Assembly: GCA_963704825.1 (NCBI GenBank)
Contig: CAVPHV010000017.1
Span: forward strand, 496,001-560,000
Origin: CAVPHV01 sp963704825
GTDB taxonomy: Bacteria > Actinomycetota > Acidimicrobiia > Spongiisociales > UBA5794
Direction of reading: 5' to 3'
Length of the DNA stretch: 64,000 nt
Part shown: positions 1 through 8,009 of the stretch, piece by piece
Layout: every line of letters starts with the position of its first letter
Numbering within the stretch: position 1 is the stretch's first letter
Notes under the pieces: generated by a model
Told to the model about the DNA's origin: nothing
The model's database searches: none
What the model saw: the letters and a program-made list of their open reading frames with translations, nothing else
Translations under genes and position numbers: made by a program

Positions 1-1527
1 GTCGTGCTCGAGAAGAAGTGGGGTTCGCCCACGATCACGAACGACGGTGTAACCATCGCCAAGGAAATCGAACTGGACGACCCGTACGAGAACATGGGTG
101 CCCAGCTCGCCAAGGAAGTCGCCAACAAGACGAATGACGTCGCCGGCGACGGAACCACCACTGCCACCGTGCTGGCCCAGGCCATGGTTCGTGACGGGCT
201 GCGCCTTGTCGCTGCCGGCTCCAACCCCATGGAGATGAAGCGGGGCATCGAAGAGGCCGTCGAGAAGGTCGTTGAGAGCATTCAAGAGATCGCAGTTGCG
301 GTCGATTCCGAGGCTCGTGACCAGATCGCCTACGTGGCGGCGAACTCGGCCGCAGACCAGACCATCGGCGATCGTATCGCCGAGGCGCTGCAGAAGGTCG
401 GCAACGAGGGTGTCATCACGGTCGAGGACAGCCAGACGTTCGGCGTCGAGCTGGAGTTCACCGAGGGCATGCAGTTCGACAAGGGCTACATCTCCCCGTA
501 CTTCATCACCGATCCGGATCGCCAAGAGGCCGTTCTCGAGGATCCGTTCATCCTCATCGTGAACTCGAAGATCACCGCGGTCCAGGATCTGCTTCCCGTG
601 TTGGAGAAGGTCATGCAGACCGGCAAGGCGATCCTTGTGCTCGCCGAGGATGTCGAGGGTGAGGCTTTGGCCACGCTCGTCGTCAACAAGATCCGCGGCA
701 CGTTCGCCTCTGTGGCCGTCAAGGCACCTGGATTCGGCGAGCGTCGCAAGGCCATGCTGCAGGACATCGCGATCCTCACCGGCGCGACCGTCATCAGCGA
801 AGAGGTCGGGCTCAAGCTCGAGAACGTGACGATTGACTTGCTCGGCAAGGCTCGCAAGGTCGTCATCTCCAAGGACGACACCACGATCGTTGAGGGTGGC
901 GGAAGCCACGCCGAGGTCGAGGCTCGGGTGCGCCAGATCCGTCAGGAGATCGACAACTCGGACTCCGATTGGGATCGTGAGAAGCTCGCTGAGCGACTCG
1001 CCAAGCTCTCCGGCGGCGTTGCCGTTATCAAGGTTGGCGCTGCCACCGAGGTGGAGCTCAAGGAGAAGAAGCACCGCATCGAGGACGCCATCCAGGCCAC
1101 TCGTGCAGCCGTTGAAGAGGGCATCGTGCCCGGTGGTGGTGTTGCTCTGCTCCGTGCCCAGGACGCTATCGACAAGCTGCGTGGCGGCACCGATGACGTC
1201 AAAGTTGGTCGCCAGCTCGTCAAGACGTCGCTCGAGGCGCCGCTTCGCCAGATCGCCATCAACGCCGGCCACGAGGGTGGCGTTGTCGTCGAGCATGTGA
1301 AGAATGCCGAGAACGGTGTTGGCTTCAACGCCGCCACCGGTCAGTACGAAGACCTGATGGCGGCCGGGATCATCGATCCGGCCAAGGTCACCCGGTCGAC
1401 GCTGCAAAACGCTGCTTCCATCGCGGCGCTGCTCATCACCACCGAGGCGCTCGTCGCCGAGGAGAAGGTAGATGAGCCCGCCGGTGGCCACGGCCACCCC
1501 GGCGGCGGCATGGAAGGCATGATGTAA
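1..1527 (+). CDS. groL: 60 kDa chaperonin GroEL, 5'-truncated
   Basis: ATP-driven cytoplasmic protein-folding chaperonin. The reading frame is open from base 1, so the N-terminus (about 35 residues by comparison with the family) lies outside the window. The first visible residues, [20 protein letters not shown], match the conserved N-terminal block. The ATPase motif [12 protein letters not shown] follows, and later [11 protein letters not shown]. The end is the usual Gly/Met-rich tail with two His ([14 protein letters not shown]). Nothing in the visible part looks degenerate. No groES is visible; it may lie upstream or elsewhere. Two strong hairpins follow the stop codon. Assignment is secure. 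Confidence 0.98.
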   Translation, partial: VVLEKKWGSPTITNDGVTIAKEIELDDPYENMGAQLAKEVANKTNDVAGDGTTTATVLAQAMVRDGLRLVAAGSNPMEMKRGIEEAVEKVVESIQEIAVAVDSEARDQIAYVAANSAADQTIGDRIAEALQKVGNEGVITVEDSQTFGVELEFTEGMQFDKGYISPYFITDPDRQEAVLEDPFILIVNSKITAVQDLLPVLEKVMQTGKAILVLAEDVEGEALATLVVNKIRGTFASVAVKAPGFGERRKAMLQDIAILTGATVISEEVGLKLENVTIDLLGKARKVVISKDDTTIVEGGGSHAEVEARVRQIRQEIDNSDSDWDREKLAERLAKLSGGVAVIKVGAATEVELKEKKHRIEDAIQATRAAVEEGIVPGGGVALLRAQDAIDKLRGGTDDVKVGRQLVKTSLEAPLRQIAINAGHEGGVVVEHVKNAENGVGFNAATGQYEDLMAAGIIDPAKVTRSTLQNAASIAALLITTEALVAEEKVDEPAGGHGHPGGGMEGMM

Positions 1528-1536
1528 CACAAGAGC

Positions 1537-1565
1537 CTTTGCTTCGGCCGAAGGCCGAAGCAAAG
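1537..1565 (+). terminator. Hairpin 1 after groEL
   Basis: Perfect 13-bp stem (CTTTGCTTCGGCC / GGCCGAAGCAAAG) with a GAA loop, starting 10 nt after the groEL stop. There is no T-run, so it may be a terminator or a 3'-end stabilising hairpin. Confidence 0.7.
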
Positions 1566-1570
1566 ACCAA

Positions 1571-1613
1571 GCGAAGGGGTTTCGAGATCGAACAGATCTC
1601 GAAACCCCTTCGC
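1571..1613 (+). terminator. Hairpin 2 after groEL
   Basis: Perfect 19-bp inverted repeat (left arm 1571-1589, loop 1590-1594, right arm 1595-1613) immediately after hairpin 1. It also lacks a T-run. Two consecutive long stems after an abundant transcript suggest a strong tandem terminator. Confidence 0.65.
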
Positions 1614-1757
1614 CGCGTCGGTGCTCTTGCACCGGCGCTACGGCGGGGTTGTGGATGGGCGTGAGGTGGGTGCGGTGCCGCGTCGGTGCTTTTGTGTCGG
1701 CGCTACGGCGGGGTTGTGGATGGGCGTGAGGTGGGTGCGGTGCCGCGTCGTGCTTCT
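1612..1757. repeat. Tandem 65-bp repeat, two copies plus a partial third
   Basis: Copies at 1612-1676 and 1677-1741 differ at only a few bases clustered near position 15 of the unit. A third partial copy starts at 1742. The repeat is non-coding by context: the open frames across it have no Shine-Dalgarno site and no recognisable product. Confidence 0.85.
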
Positions 1758-1812
1758 CATTCGGCGGCCCCGCGCGGCTCGGCGCGGGGCGCCGCCCTGC
1801 CCCGAACCCGAC

Positions 1813-1857
1813 GGTTCCGAACCAGCCGCCCGGTTCCGAACCAGCCGCCCGGTTCCG
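1813..1857. repeat. Tandem 19-bp repeat before plsC
   Basis: Unit GGTTCCGAACCAGCCGCCC occurs at 1813-1831 and 1832-1850, with a partial third unit GGTTCCG at 1851-1857. The array runs directly into the plsC promoter region. Confidence 0.85.
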
Positions 1858-1858
1858 T

Positions 1859-1864
1859 TACCCT
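1859..1864 (+). promoter_or_regulatory. -10 box of plsC (leaderless)
   Basis: TACCCT lies 7 nt before the plsC ATG, the spacing expected if transcription starts at or next to the start codon. Confidence 0.5.
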
Positions 1865-1871
1865 TGTGGAG

Positions 1872-2618
1872 ATGGGCACCATTCGTGACTGGGTCTTCAC
1901 CATCCCGTTCCTGATCGCCTTCGGGCTGACGTTGGGGTTCTACGAAATCGTGGGTCGGTTGGCGCTGCTCCGTGGACCGCGGGCGTTCGAGAAGTCGATG
2001 GCCTCGCTACAGAAGACGCTGGTGGGCACGTTCCGTATCTGCGGGATGAAGGTCGAGATCGAGAAGTCCGACCTGATCGAGCCGAACCGAGGCTACGCCA
2101 TCATCTCGAATCATCAGAGCATGTTCGACATCGTCATCATCGGCGGGACGCTCTACACCAACTACCCGAAGTACGTGTCCAAGAAGGAGCTCGGCAAGTG
2201 GATTCCGAGCATCTCGCTGAACCTGACGCGGGGCGGGAATGCGCTGATCGATCGCAAGGACCGCAGTCAGTCGCTGCGGGCGATCAGGGAGATGGCGGCG
2301 ACCGCCCAGGAGCGCGATGTGAGCGTGATGATCTTCCCGGAGGGGTCGCGCAGCCGTGACGGCGAGCTGCGCGAGTTCAAGCGTGGTGGCATGTCGGTGA
2401 TGCTCAAGAAGGCCGACAAGCTTCCGGTGATTCCCGTCGCTGTTGATGGGTCGTGGCGGCTACTGGTGAACAACCTGTTCCCGGTGCCCTATGGCACCAA
2501 GGTGCGGGTTCGCTTTGGAGATCCGATTGTCCGGACCGAGGCAGACGCCGACGAGGTGGCCTCAGAGGCCGAGGCGTGGATCCGCACGACGATCGACGAG
2601 TGGCGCACTAGCGAGTGA
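1872..2618 (+). CDS. plsC: 1-acyl-sn-glycerol-3-phosphate acyltransferase
   Basis: Transfers an acyl group to lysophosphatidic acid in phospholipid synthesis, at the cytoplasmic membrane. The 248-residue protein starts with a hydrophobic segment (about residues 8-28). It carries the catalytic NHQSMFD (HX4D) box near residue 80 and the FPEGSRSR glycerophosphate-binding motif near residue 154. The frame is open upstream to 1686, but ATG 1872 is preferred because the -10 box TACCCT lies 7 nt before it and the upstream part translates the tandem repeats. Its 3' end overlaps the convergent ABC permease gene by 11 nt. A close paralogue specific for another acyl acceptor cannot be excluded. Confidence 0.9.
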   Translation: MGTIRDWVFTIPFLIAFGLTLGFYEIVGRLALLRGPRAFEKSMASLQKTLVGTFRICGMKVEIEKSDLIEPNRGYAIISNHQSMFDIVIIGGTLYTNYPKYVSKKELGKWIPSISLNLTRGGNALIDRKDRSQSLRAIREMAATAQERDVSVMIFPEGSRSRDGELREFKRGGMSVMLKKADKLPVIPVAVDGSWRLLVNNLFPVPYGTKVRVRFGDPIVRTEADADEVASEAEAWIRTTIDEWRTSE

Positions 2619-3759
2619 GTACCCGGCGGAACTGCCAGGTCGACAGGGCCAATAGCGCCGCGCCCATGGCGAGCAATACGCCAAGCTCACGGACGATGTC
2701 CACCGCGGTGCCACTGAGGCGAATCAGTTCGGAGTAGCCGTCGATCGCCCAGGCATGCGGGGTGATGTGCGCGATCTGGCGCATCGTGTCGGGGAAGATC
2801 TCGAGCGGGACCATGGCGCCCCCAAGGGCGGCCAGCAGCAGCGAGAAGAACACCGACAGCCCGGCGGCCTGCTCGGCGTTCGAGAAGGTCGTGCCGATCA
2901 GCATGCCGGCTCCGGTGCCGACCAGGCTGAAGGTCGCTATGAGCAGAGCCGCCCCAAGGGGATTGCCCCACTGCACCCCGAAGGCCAGTGCGGCGATGCC
3001 GATGATGAACAGGCCCTGAAGCAGGGTGACCAGGTAACGCCCCAGAGTCTCGCCGGCGATGATGGTGCCCGCAGAGGTTGGCGTCGAGAACATGCGCCGA
3101 GACACACCGAGTTGCCTCGCCTGAATCAGCGCAGCCGACGAGGTGGTGGCGGTGAGGAACACGAACATGACGAGGTTGCTGACTGCACCCAGGCCGAACT
3201 GGCCGAGGTCGGTTTCATCATTGGTTCCGATGGTGGCGACCGTGACCCGGGGGAGGTCGACGGCCGCCTCGGACGCCAATGCGGTGGCCTCAGAAGCGGG
3301 CCGGCCGGTGACGTCGGCGGCAAATCGCCCGGCGCGCAGGGCGGCGGCGTGTTCGGTCACGGTGGCATTGACAATCGTTTGGACCTGGAAGCTGCTCGAA
3401 CTTGGTGCCGTGATCAGATTGAGGGTGGTTGGGGCTCCGGAAGCAACCAGCTCGCCGTAGCCGGCGGGAACGATCATGGCCCCATCGATCTGGTTCCGGC
3501 GTACCTGGAGGCGTGCCTCCTTCTCGTCGCCGATGACCACGACGTCCAGCCCGTCCGCCGAGTCGAGACGACCGTTCAGGTCTGCGGCGGCGGCGCTGTC
3601 GTCGAGAATGACGATCCCGATGCGCGGAGTGAATGCCGAGCCGAACACGAGGCCGATCACCAGGATCAGGATCACCGGCAGGATCAGCACGAAGAAGATG
3701 TTGCTGCGGTCTCGGAACAGAAGCCGGACGCTGTTGGCGGCGATGGTGAACACCTTCAC
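2608..3759 (-). CDS. ABC-2 type transporter permease (second subunit)
   Basis: Membrane subunit of an ABC exporter. The 383-residue protein has the ABC-2 layout: one N-terminal helix (about residues 17-40), a large extracytoplasmic domain of about 170 residues, then five or six helices from about residue 175. The start is GTG 3759, sharing GTGA with the stop of the upstream permease. A much longer frame (to 4152) is open but only reads the neighbour out of frame. It is the last gene of the ATPase-permease-permease operon and most likely forms a heterodimer with its neighbour. The substrate cannot be read from the sequence; drug, antibiotic or lipid export is typical of this DrrAB-like set. 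Confidence 0.88.
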   Translation of the reverse strand: MKVFTIAANSVRLLFRDRSNIFFVLILPVILILVIGLVFGSAFTPRIGIVILDDSAAAADLNGRLDSADGLDVVVIGDEKEARLQVRRNQIDGAMIVPAGYGELVASGAPTTLNLITAPSSSSFQVQTIVNATVTEHAAALRAGRFAADVTGRPASEATALASEAAVDLPRVTVATIGTNDETDLGQFGLGAVSNLVMFVFLTATTSSAALIQARQLGVSRRMFSTPTSAGTIIAGETLGRYLVTLLQGLFIIGIAALAFGVQWGNPLGAALLIATFSLVGTGAGMLIGTTFSNAEQAAGLSVFFSLLLAALGGAMVPLEIFPDTMRQIAHITPHAWAIDGYSELIRLSGTAVDIVRELGVLLAMGAALLALSTWQFRRVLTR

Positions 3760-4937
3760 GAGTTCACCACCATCGAACTCGCCCGCCACATGCCGATGCC
3801 GCCGAGGACAACGGCAAACAGCAGCACCGCTCCCAACGCAGGCAGGATGGTGCCCACTCCGGCGCCGGCCGAGAGGTCTTGGAACCCGTCCATCAGCCAG
3901 AAGTGGGGAGTGAGCCTGCTGGCAACGGCGAGGAACCCGGCGCTGCGGGTGATAGGGAAGAACACACCGCCGACCATGCCGAGCACCACCACGATGAAGG
4001 CCGTGAGCGCGCCGGCCTGTTCCGCAGTCTTGGCGGACATGGCGACGGCCGCAGTCAAGCCCATGGCGGCGGCGACTCCGGCGATGATGAGTAGCAGCAC
4101 CCCGAACCAGTTGCCCCAATTTGCCCCCATCAGGACCGAGCTCGCCACCCACAGCACCACGGTGCTGGCGACGCCGATGGCAAACGAGGCAAGCAGCTTG
4201 CCGACGAGGATTGACTGCTTGGAAATGGGGGCGGCGAGCAAACGGGCCATCGTTCCGCTGTCACGTTCGTCGACCAGGCTGAGGATGCCGAACTGGACGG
4301 TGAAGAACAGGAAGAACACGGCGATACCCATCGCAAAGAACGTGGCGATGTCGAATCCGGATTCCTCGGCTTCGATCCCCTCCAGAATGACCGGCGTCAC
4401 CTGTTGCTGGGCGGCCGCAACGAGCGCGCCGACGTCCGCCGGGTCGGTTCCGCCGCCTGCTGCCTGTGCGGTCGCTACTGAGAGCCGTACTGCGTTGATC
4501 TCTTCGGCGAAGCTGGACGCGATCGATGCGACGACCTGCGCCTCGATGGGAAAGTCGGGATTGGCGACCACGAGCAACTCGGCGGGCTCGTTGGCGCGTA
4601 CTGCCGCGGAGAATCCGTCCGGGATCAAGATCGCGGCGCTCACCTCACCATCATCGATGCGGGCGCGTGCCGATGCCTCGTCGGACGCGGCGGTGACCGT
4701 GAGGAAGCCGTCCTCTTCGACGAAGTCGAGCACTTGATGAAAGCGGGCGGCTACCTCGCCACCATCGGCGTCGTAGACCACGACGTCGGTGTGGAACTCA
4801 CCCTCGTTCACTCCGCTGAGAGTGGCGTTGAGGACGAACGCCAGGCCGAGAGGGACAACGACGGCAAGCACGATTGCGGAACGGTCGCGGAGCCGTTCCT
4901 TGATGTCTTTGGCGGCGATGGTGATCGCGGCCCGCAT
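3756..4937 (-). CDS. ABC-2 type transporter permease (first subunit)
   Basis: Membrane subunit of the same exporter. It has 393 residues: N-terminal helix at about 22-40, an extracytoplasmic domain to about residue 180, then about six helices. The start ATG overlaps the stop of the ATPase gene by one base (TGATG), and its own stop overlaps the next permease start by 4 nt, so the three subunits should be translated together. It resembles its downstream neighbour in layout, as expected for a duplicated permease pair. Substrate unknown. Confidence 0.88.
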   Translation of the reverse strand: MRAAITIAAKDIKERLRDRSAIVLAVVVPLGLAFVLNATLSGVNEGEFHTDVVVYDADGGEVAARFHQVLDFVEEDGFLTVTAASDEASARARIDDGEVSAAILIPDGFSAAVRANEPAELLVVANPDFPIEAQVVASIASSFAEEINAVRLSVATAQAAGGGTDPADVGALVAAAQQQVTPVILEGIEAEESGFDIATFFAMGIAVFFLFFTVQFGILSLVDERDSGTMARLLAAPISKQSILVGKLLASFAIGVASTVVLWVASSVLMGANWGNWFGVLLLIIAGVAAAMGLTAAVAMSAKTAEQAGALTAFIVVVLGMVGGVFFPITRSAGFLAVASRLTPHFWLMDGFQDLSAGAGVGTILPALGAVLLFAVVLGGIGMWRASSMVVNS

Positions 4938-5881
4938 CAGTCGCGCAGTGCCTTTCCGGTGAGGTGGAGGAACACCGCTTCGAGGTCGGGTTCGATCACT
5001 TGGACCGAGTGCACCGTTGCCCCGGCTGCGGCCGTGGTCGCCAGGATCTCGGTCAGTTTGCCGGCGGCCTCGGCGGCGACGATCTCGATGGTGCGGCCTT
5101 CGGAGGTCGCCAAATGGATGCCGGCCATGGCCGTCAGCGCGGCCACGGCGGCCTTCCCATCTCCGGAGATTTCGAGGCGGACCAGGTCACGCTCGCCGAT
5201 CAAAGCGACGAGTTCGCGTCGGGTTCCCTCGGCGACGATCTTGCCTTGGTCGATGATGCCGACCCGGTCGCAGAGGCGCTCGGCCTCCTCCATGTAGTGG
5301 GTGGTGTAGAGGACGGCCATGCCCTCGTCGCCCAATCGTTCGATGCTTTCGAGGATGGCGTTGCGGCTCTGCGGGTCAACCCCAACGGTCGGCTCGTCGA
5401 GGATCAGCAACGCCGGGCGATGGAGCAAACCGATCCCGATGTTGAGCCGCCGCTTCATGCCGCCGGAGTATTCCTTGGCCTTGTCGTCGGCGCGATCGGT
5501 CAGTTCGATGATGCTGAGCACCTCGTCCACTCTTGTGTCGAGGTTGTCGATCGCATACAGCTTGCCGAAGAACCGCAGGTTCTCTTTGCCGGTGAGATCG
5601 GGGTAGATGGCAAGATCCTGGGGGACCAAACCCATCTCTGCTTTGGCGGCGACGTTGGTGGTGGTCACGGTTTCGTCGCCGACTGTGGCAGTGCCGGCAT
5701 CCATCTCGAGGAGGCCGGCAATCATCGAAATGGTCGTGGTCTTGCCTGCACCGTTTGGTCCGAGCAATCCGTAGGTCTCGCCGGCGGCGATGGAGAATCC
5801 CACCCCGTCGACCGCCACCAGGTCGTCAAAGCTCTTGTGCAAATCCGCGGCTGTCAGGACCGCGCCGTTGTTCTCGCTCAT
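4937..5881 (-). CDS. ABC transporter ATP-binding protein, DrrA/NodI type
   Basis: Cytoplasmic ATPase that drives the two adjacent ABC-2 permeases. It has 314 residues: Walker A GPNGAGKT at 41-48, signature YSGGMKRR near 138-145, Walker B LLILDEPTVGVD near 158-169, and H-loop TTHYMEEAE. The roughly 80-residue C-terminal extension after the nucleotide-binding domain is typical of the daunorubicin-resistance (DrrA) subfamily. The start ATG 5881 is supported by TAGGTT 6 nt upstream and the absence of a Shine-Dalgarno site. It heads the operon ATPase-permease-permease. The transported compound is unknown. Confidence 0.93.
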   Translation of the reverse strand: MSENNGAVLTAADLHKSFDDLVAVDGVGFSIAAGETYGLLGPNGAGKTTTISMIAGLLEMDAGTATVGDETVTTTNVAAKAEMGLVPQDLAIYPDLTGKENLRFFGKLYAIDNLDTRVDEVLSIIELTDRADDKAKEYSGGMKRRLNIGIGLLHRPALLILDEPTVGVDPQSRNAILESIERLGDEGMAVLYTTHYMEEAERLCDRVGIIDQGKIVAEGTRRELVALIGERDLVRLEISGDGKAAVAALTAMAGIHLATSEGRTIEIVAAEAAGKLTEILATTAAAGATVHSVQVIEPDLEAVFLHLTGKALRD

Positions 5882-5887
5882 GGTTCC

Positions 5888-5893
5888 AACCTA
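5888..5893 (-). promoter_or_regulatory. -10 box of the ABC exporter operon (leaderless)
   Basis: On the minus strand TAGGTT precedes the ATPase ATG by 6 nt, with no Shine-Dalgarno site. Confidence 0.5.
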
Positions 5894-5929
5894 GCTTGCG
5901 GAGGCGGGGATTTGCCCGGCCTTCGGTCC

Positions 5930-6727
5930 CTATTCTGTGGACCCATCGAGAGCTTCGGTGAGGCCATCGGCGGTCTCGATCAGCCGTTTCAGGTCGTTGG
6001 CAAACCGGGTGGCCGGTCCGCCGTCGACGACGTCGTGGTTGACGGCCAGCGTGAGGGACAGAAACTCGCGGGGTCGGACCTCACCGTCGACCACGGCGGG
6101 CTTCTCAGAGATGCCGCCGACGACGAGTTGGAGATTGTGCTGGGGGAGGGCGATCCCCCAGAACTCACCGCCTCCGTACATTCCCAATGCGGTGACCGCA
6201 ACGGTGCCCATGTACTTCTTGCGCCGGTGTGGGTTGCGCAACAGGAGGGCATAGGCGGCACGACGCACCCTGGCGGGAAGCCATAGGAAGGCCCGGGCGG
6301 GAGACCAGCGCTGTTCGTCCCCGGGAAGCCGGTCGCCCTGATGAGACCGGACCTCATCGTGAATCTGGCGAATAGGGCGGTTTCCGGCGTCACGCACCAC
6401 GTGGGCCAGCGGGAAGCTGAACTCGCCGGCCGGCACCTCGGCGATGACGACGACGTCGACCTCGTCGAACACCACAACGCGGCGCCGGTAGAGGTAGCCC
6501 TGCACGATCGGGTGGAGCGCCACGGCTCGGGCGAGGCAGCCGACGATGAAGCTGGTGAATGAGAAGGCCTCGCCGGTTGCGGTGCGATGGTCGCGGATGA
6601 GACGGCGGGCCACGGTGACATCGACCTCGAACAATCCATAGACGGTTGGCTGCCGCATCGAGATGGCGGTGGAATCCATGACGAGCCTGCGGGACAGCGG
6701 CACGGGTTTCTCGGAGTAGCCGGTCAT
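5930..6727 (-). CDS. Single-domain 2-oxoacid dehydrogenase acyltransferase-like protein
   Basis: The 265 residues correspond to the catalytic (CAT-like) domain of 2-oxoacid dehydrogenase E2 subunits. The C-terminal active-site signature NHDVVDG is seen near residue 238, where canonical E2 has DHRxxDG; the catalytic His and Asp are kept. There is no lipoyl domain, no subunit-binding domain and no E1 or E3 gene nearby. It is therefore not an ordinary dehydrogenase core and may acylate another acceptor. Its start overlaps the stop of the alpha/beta hydrolase by 4 nt (ATGA), so the two are co-translated. The true substrate is unknown. Confidence 0.75.
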   Translation of the reverse strand: MTGYSEKPVPLSRRLVMDSTAISMRQPTVYGLFEVDVTVARRLIRDHRTATGEAFSFTSFIVGCLARAVALHPIVQGYLYRRRVVVFDEVDVVVIAEVPAGEFSFPLAHVVRDAGNRPIRQIHDEVRSHQGDRLPGDEQRWSPARAFLWLPARVRRAAYALLLRNPHRRKKYMGTVAVTALGMYGGGEFWGIALPQHNLQLVVGGISEKPAVVDGEVRPREFLSLTLAVNHDVVDGGPATRFANDLKRLIETADGLTEALDGSTE

Positions 6728-7506
6728 GGCTGGGCCACCGCTGCAATGAACTGGGCAACTCGATCGAGTACCTCGGTCTCCGCCTCGCGGTGTGGGGAGT
6801 GGCCTACCGCGGGGATCAACCAGGTCTCAGCGTGGCCGCCGAGGCCGGCAGCGATATCGTCGACGTGTCCCGGTGTGGCGTAGTGATCCGCTTCTCCTTG
6901 GATGATCAATGTCGGGCAGGTGATGTTCTGGATCTCTGCGGCGATGGACCACTCGGCAAACGCCGGGCTGAGCCACGTGTCGGCCCACGCCGCGAACATC
7001 GCATCAACCTTGTCGCCGTGATAGGCGTGCAACCCCTCACGCAGCGGTCCGGCATCGAACTGAGCGCGGGCCGCAACGATCCCGCGCTGGGCGACCTCCT
7101 CAACGCTGACGTGGGCTGCCTCGACGACAAGGGCCGCGGTGGTATTGGGTTTCCGGGCTGCGAACAGCAGCGCCATGGTGCCACCGTCGCTGTGGCCGAA
7201 GGGGATGCACCTTGCCACGTCGAGCGCGGTGAGCAGTTCGGCCAGCACGGCAGCTTCTCGCGCGTGGTAGTCGACCGGGCGCGGCTCGGTGAAACCGTCG
7301 GACCTTCCGTGACCCTGGCGGTCGTAGATGAGGGCGTTGTGTCCGGTGGCGGTTGCCAGCCGCAACGGGAAGTCACGCCACTGGTCGATCGAGCCCAGCC
7401 CCTCGTGGAGGAAGACCAGCCAGGGTGCATCGACATCGGGGTTGACCAGGATGCGGCGCACCGCCAAGCGGATCCCCGCAACGGTCACGCTGAGGTCGTC
7501 GATCAT
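6724..7506 (-). CDS. Alpha/beta hydrolase
   Basis: The 260-residue alpha/beta-hydrolase has nucleophile elbow GHSDGG (Ser near residue 106), a probable acid in GEADHYATP and a catalytic His in VGHSPHRE near the end. The oxyanion region is FLHEGLGS. The frame extends to a TTG at 7542, but ATG 7506 is preferred: AATACT lies 6 nt before it, like other leaderless starts here. It overlaps the lone E2-type acyltransferase gene by 4 nt, suggesting a joint acyl-ester or thioester reaction. It resembles small esterase/2-succinyl-cyclohexadiene-synthase-like hydrolases, but the substrate cannot be assigned. Confidence 0.82.
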   Translation of the reverse strand: MIDDLSVTVAGIRLAVRRILVNPDVDAPWLVFLHEGLGSIDQWRDFPLRLATATGHNALIYDRQGHGRSDGFTEPRPVDYHAREAAVLAELLTALDVARCIPFGHSDGGTMALLFAARKPNTTAALVVEAAHVSVEEVAQRGIVAARAQFDAGPLREGLHAYHGDKVDAMFAAWADTWLSPAFAEWSIAAEIQNITCPTLIIQGEADHYATPGHVDDIAAGLGGHAETWLIPAVGHSPHREAETEVLDRVAQFIAAVAQP

Positions 7507-7512
7507 GCCCTC

Positions 7513-7518
7513 AGTATT
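7513..7518 (-). promoter_or_regulatory. -10 box of hydrolase/acyltransferase operon (leaderless)
   Basis: AATACT on the minus strand, 6 nt before ATG 7506. It fits the xATACT form also seen before the decarboxylase and the cimA leader. Confidence 0.4.
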
Positions 7519-7566
7519 CAGGATCCGCTCGACCGTATCCAATGCGGGTGCACTGCGAATGCCTGA

Positions 7567-7731
7567 TCACCCCCCAGGGTCGAAGAGGGTCGTGCTGGTT
7601 GACGTCGAGTTGGCGGCGCTTTCGGGGCTCTCGATCACCTGCTGAAAGGCGACCCAGATGACGGCAGCGACCGTGACCGCAACCGCGGCCACGAGGAGAT
7701 GCTGCACAAACTCGAGCAATCGCGCCTTCAC
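7567..7731 (-). CDS. Small single-pass membrane protein (54 aa)
   Basis: Short gene starting at GTG 7731. A clear Shine-Dalgarno GGAGG (plus-strand 7738-7742) sits 6 nt before the start. The product has a basic N-terminus (VKARLLEF), one hydrophobic helix at about residues 11-31 (LLVAAVAVTVAAVIWVAF) and a Ser/Thr-rich tail (SAANSTSTSTTLFDPGG). It lies 60 nt upstream of the hydrolase in the same direction. I do not recognise the family. A helix with a positive N-terminus and a polar tail predicts an N-in membrane anchor. Function unknown. Confidence 0.6.
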   Translation of the reverse strand: MKARLLEFVQHLLVAAVAVTVAAVIWVAFQQVIESPESAANSTSTSTTLFDPGG

Positions 7732-7800
7732 TACCGGCCTCCGCTGAGGAATCCGTCCCTGAATGTCCCTCGAAGATGGAACGATCCTATGCCCTCAGGT

Positions 7801-7821
7801 GGTTCCCGTCACATGGGAACC
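7801..7821. repeat. Short inverted repeat
   Basis: GGTTCCC ... GGGAACC, 7-bp arms around a 7-nt centre, in the gap upstream of the small membrane protein gene. Possible operator or hairpin; no further support. Confidence 0.35.
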
Positions 7822-7932
7822 GGCGTCTTGGCGCTGCAGGCAAACCAGCAAGGTCTGACACGGGCCGTCCCCTTCCCCGCAGCCGGCGTGTGGTGCTCAA
7901 TCCCGCCGTGCTCAGGATCTGAGCCGGCGAGA

Positions 7933-7965
7933 GACCGCTCCCGCCGGCGGTCGACGGGAGCGGTC
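7933..7965 (-). terminator. Hairpin after the lipoprotein gene
   Basis: Perfect 11-bp stem (GACCGCTCCCG / CGGGAGCGGTC) with an 11-nt loop, 45 nt beyond the stop of the minus-strand lipoprotein gene. No T-run. The rest of the 278-nt gap (7732-8009) shows no further gene. Confidence 0.5.
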
Positions 7966-8009
7966 CTCCGATTCCCGGGGCGATCGTCGGCCGCGGGACG
8001 ATGGTTGGC

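Noticed and set aside
1612..1757. CRISPR-like array
   Set aside because: Adjacent 65-bp tandem copies without unique spacers; no cas genes.
1686..1871. N-terminal extension of plsC
   Set aside because: The added residues translate the tandem repeats; homology and the -10 box support ATG 1872.
2608..2618. Overlap of plsC and the permease gene as a gene-call error
   Set aside because: Both frames end with good family C-termini; convergent overlaps of 4-11 nt also occur at 12780-12783, so this is compact packing.
2755..4737. 660-codon open frame on the plus strand
   Set aside because: Antisense to the two ABC permease genes; composition is that of a shadow frame in high-GC DNA, with no domain and no Shine-Dalgarno site.
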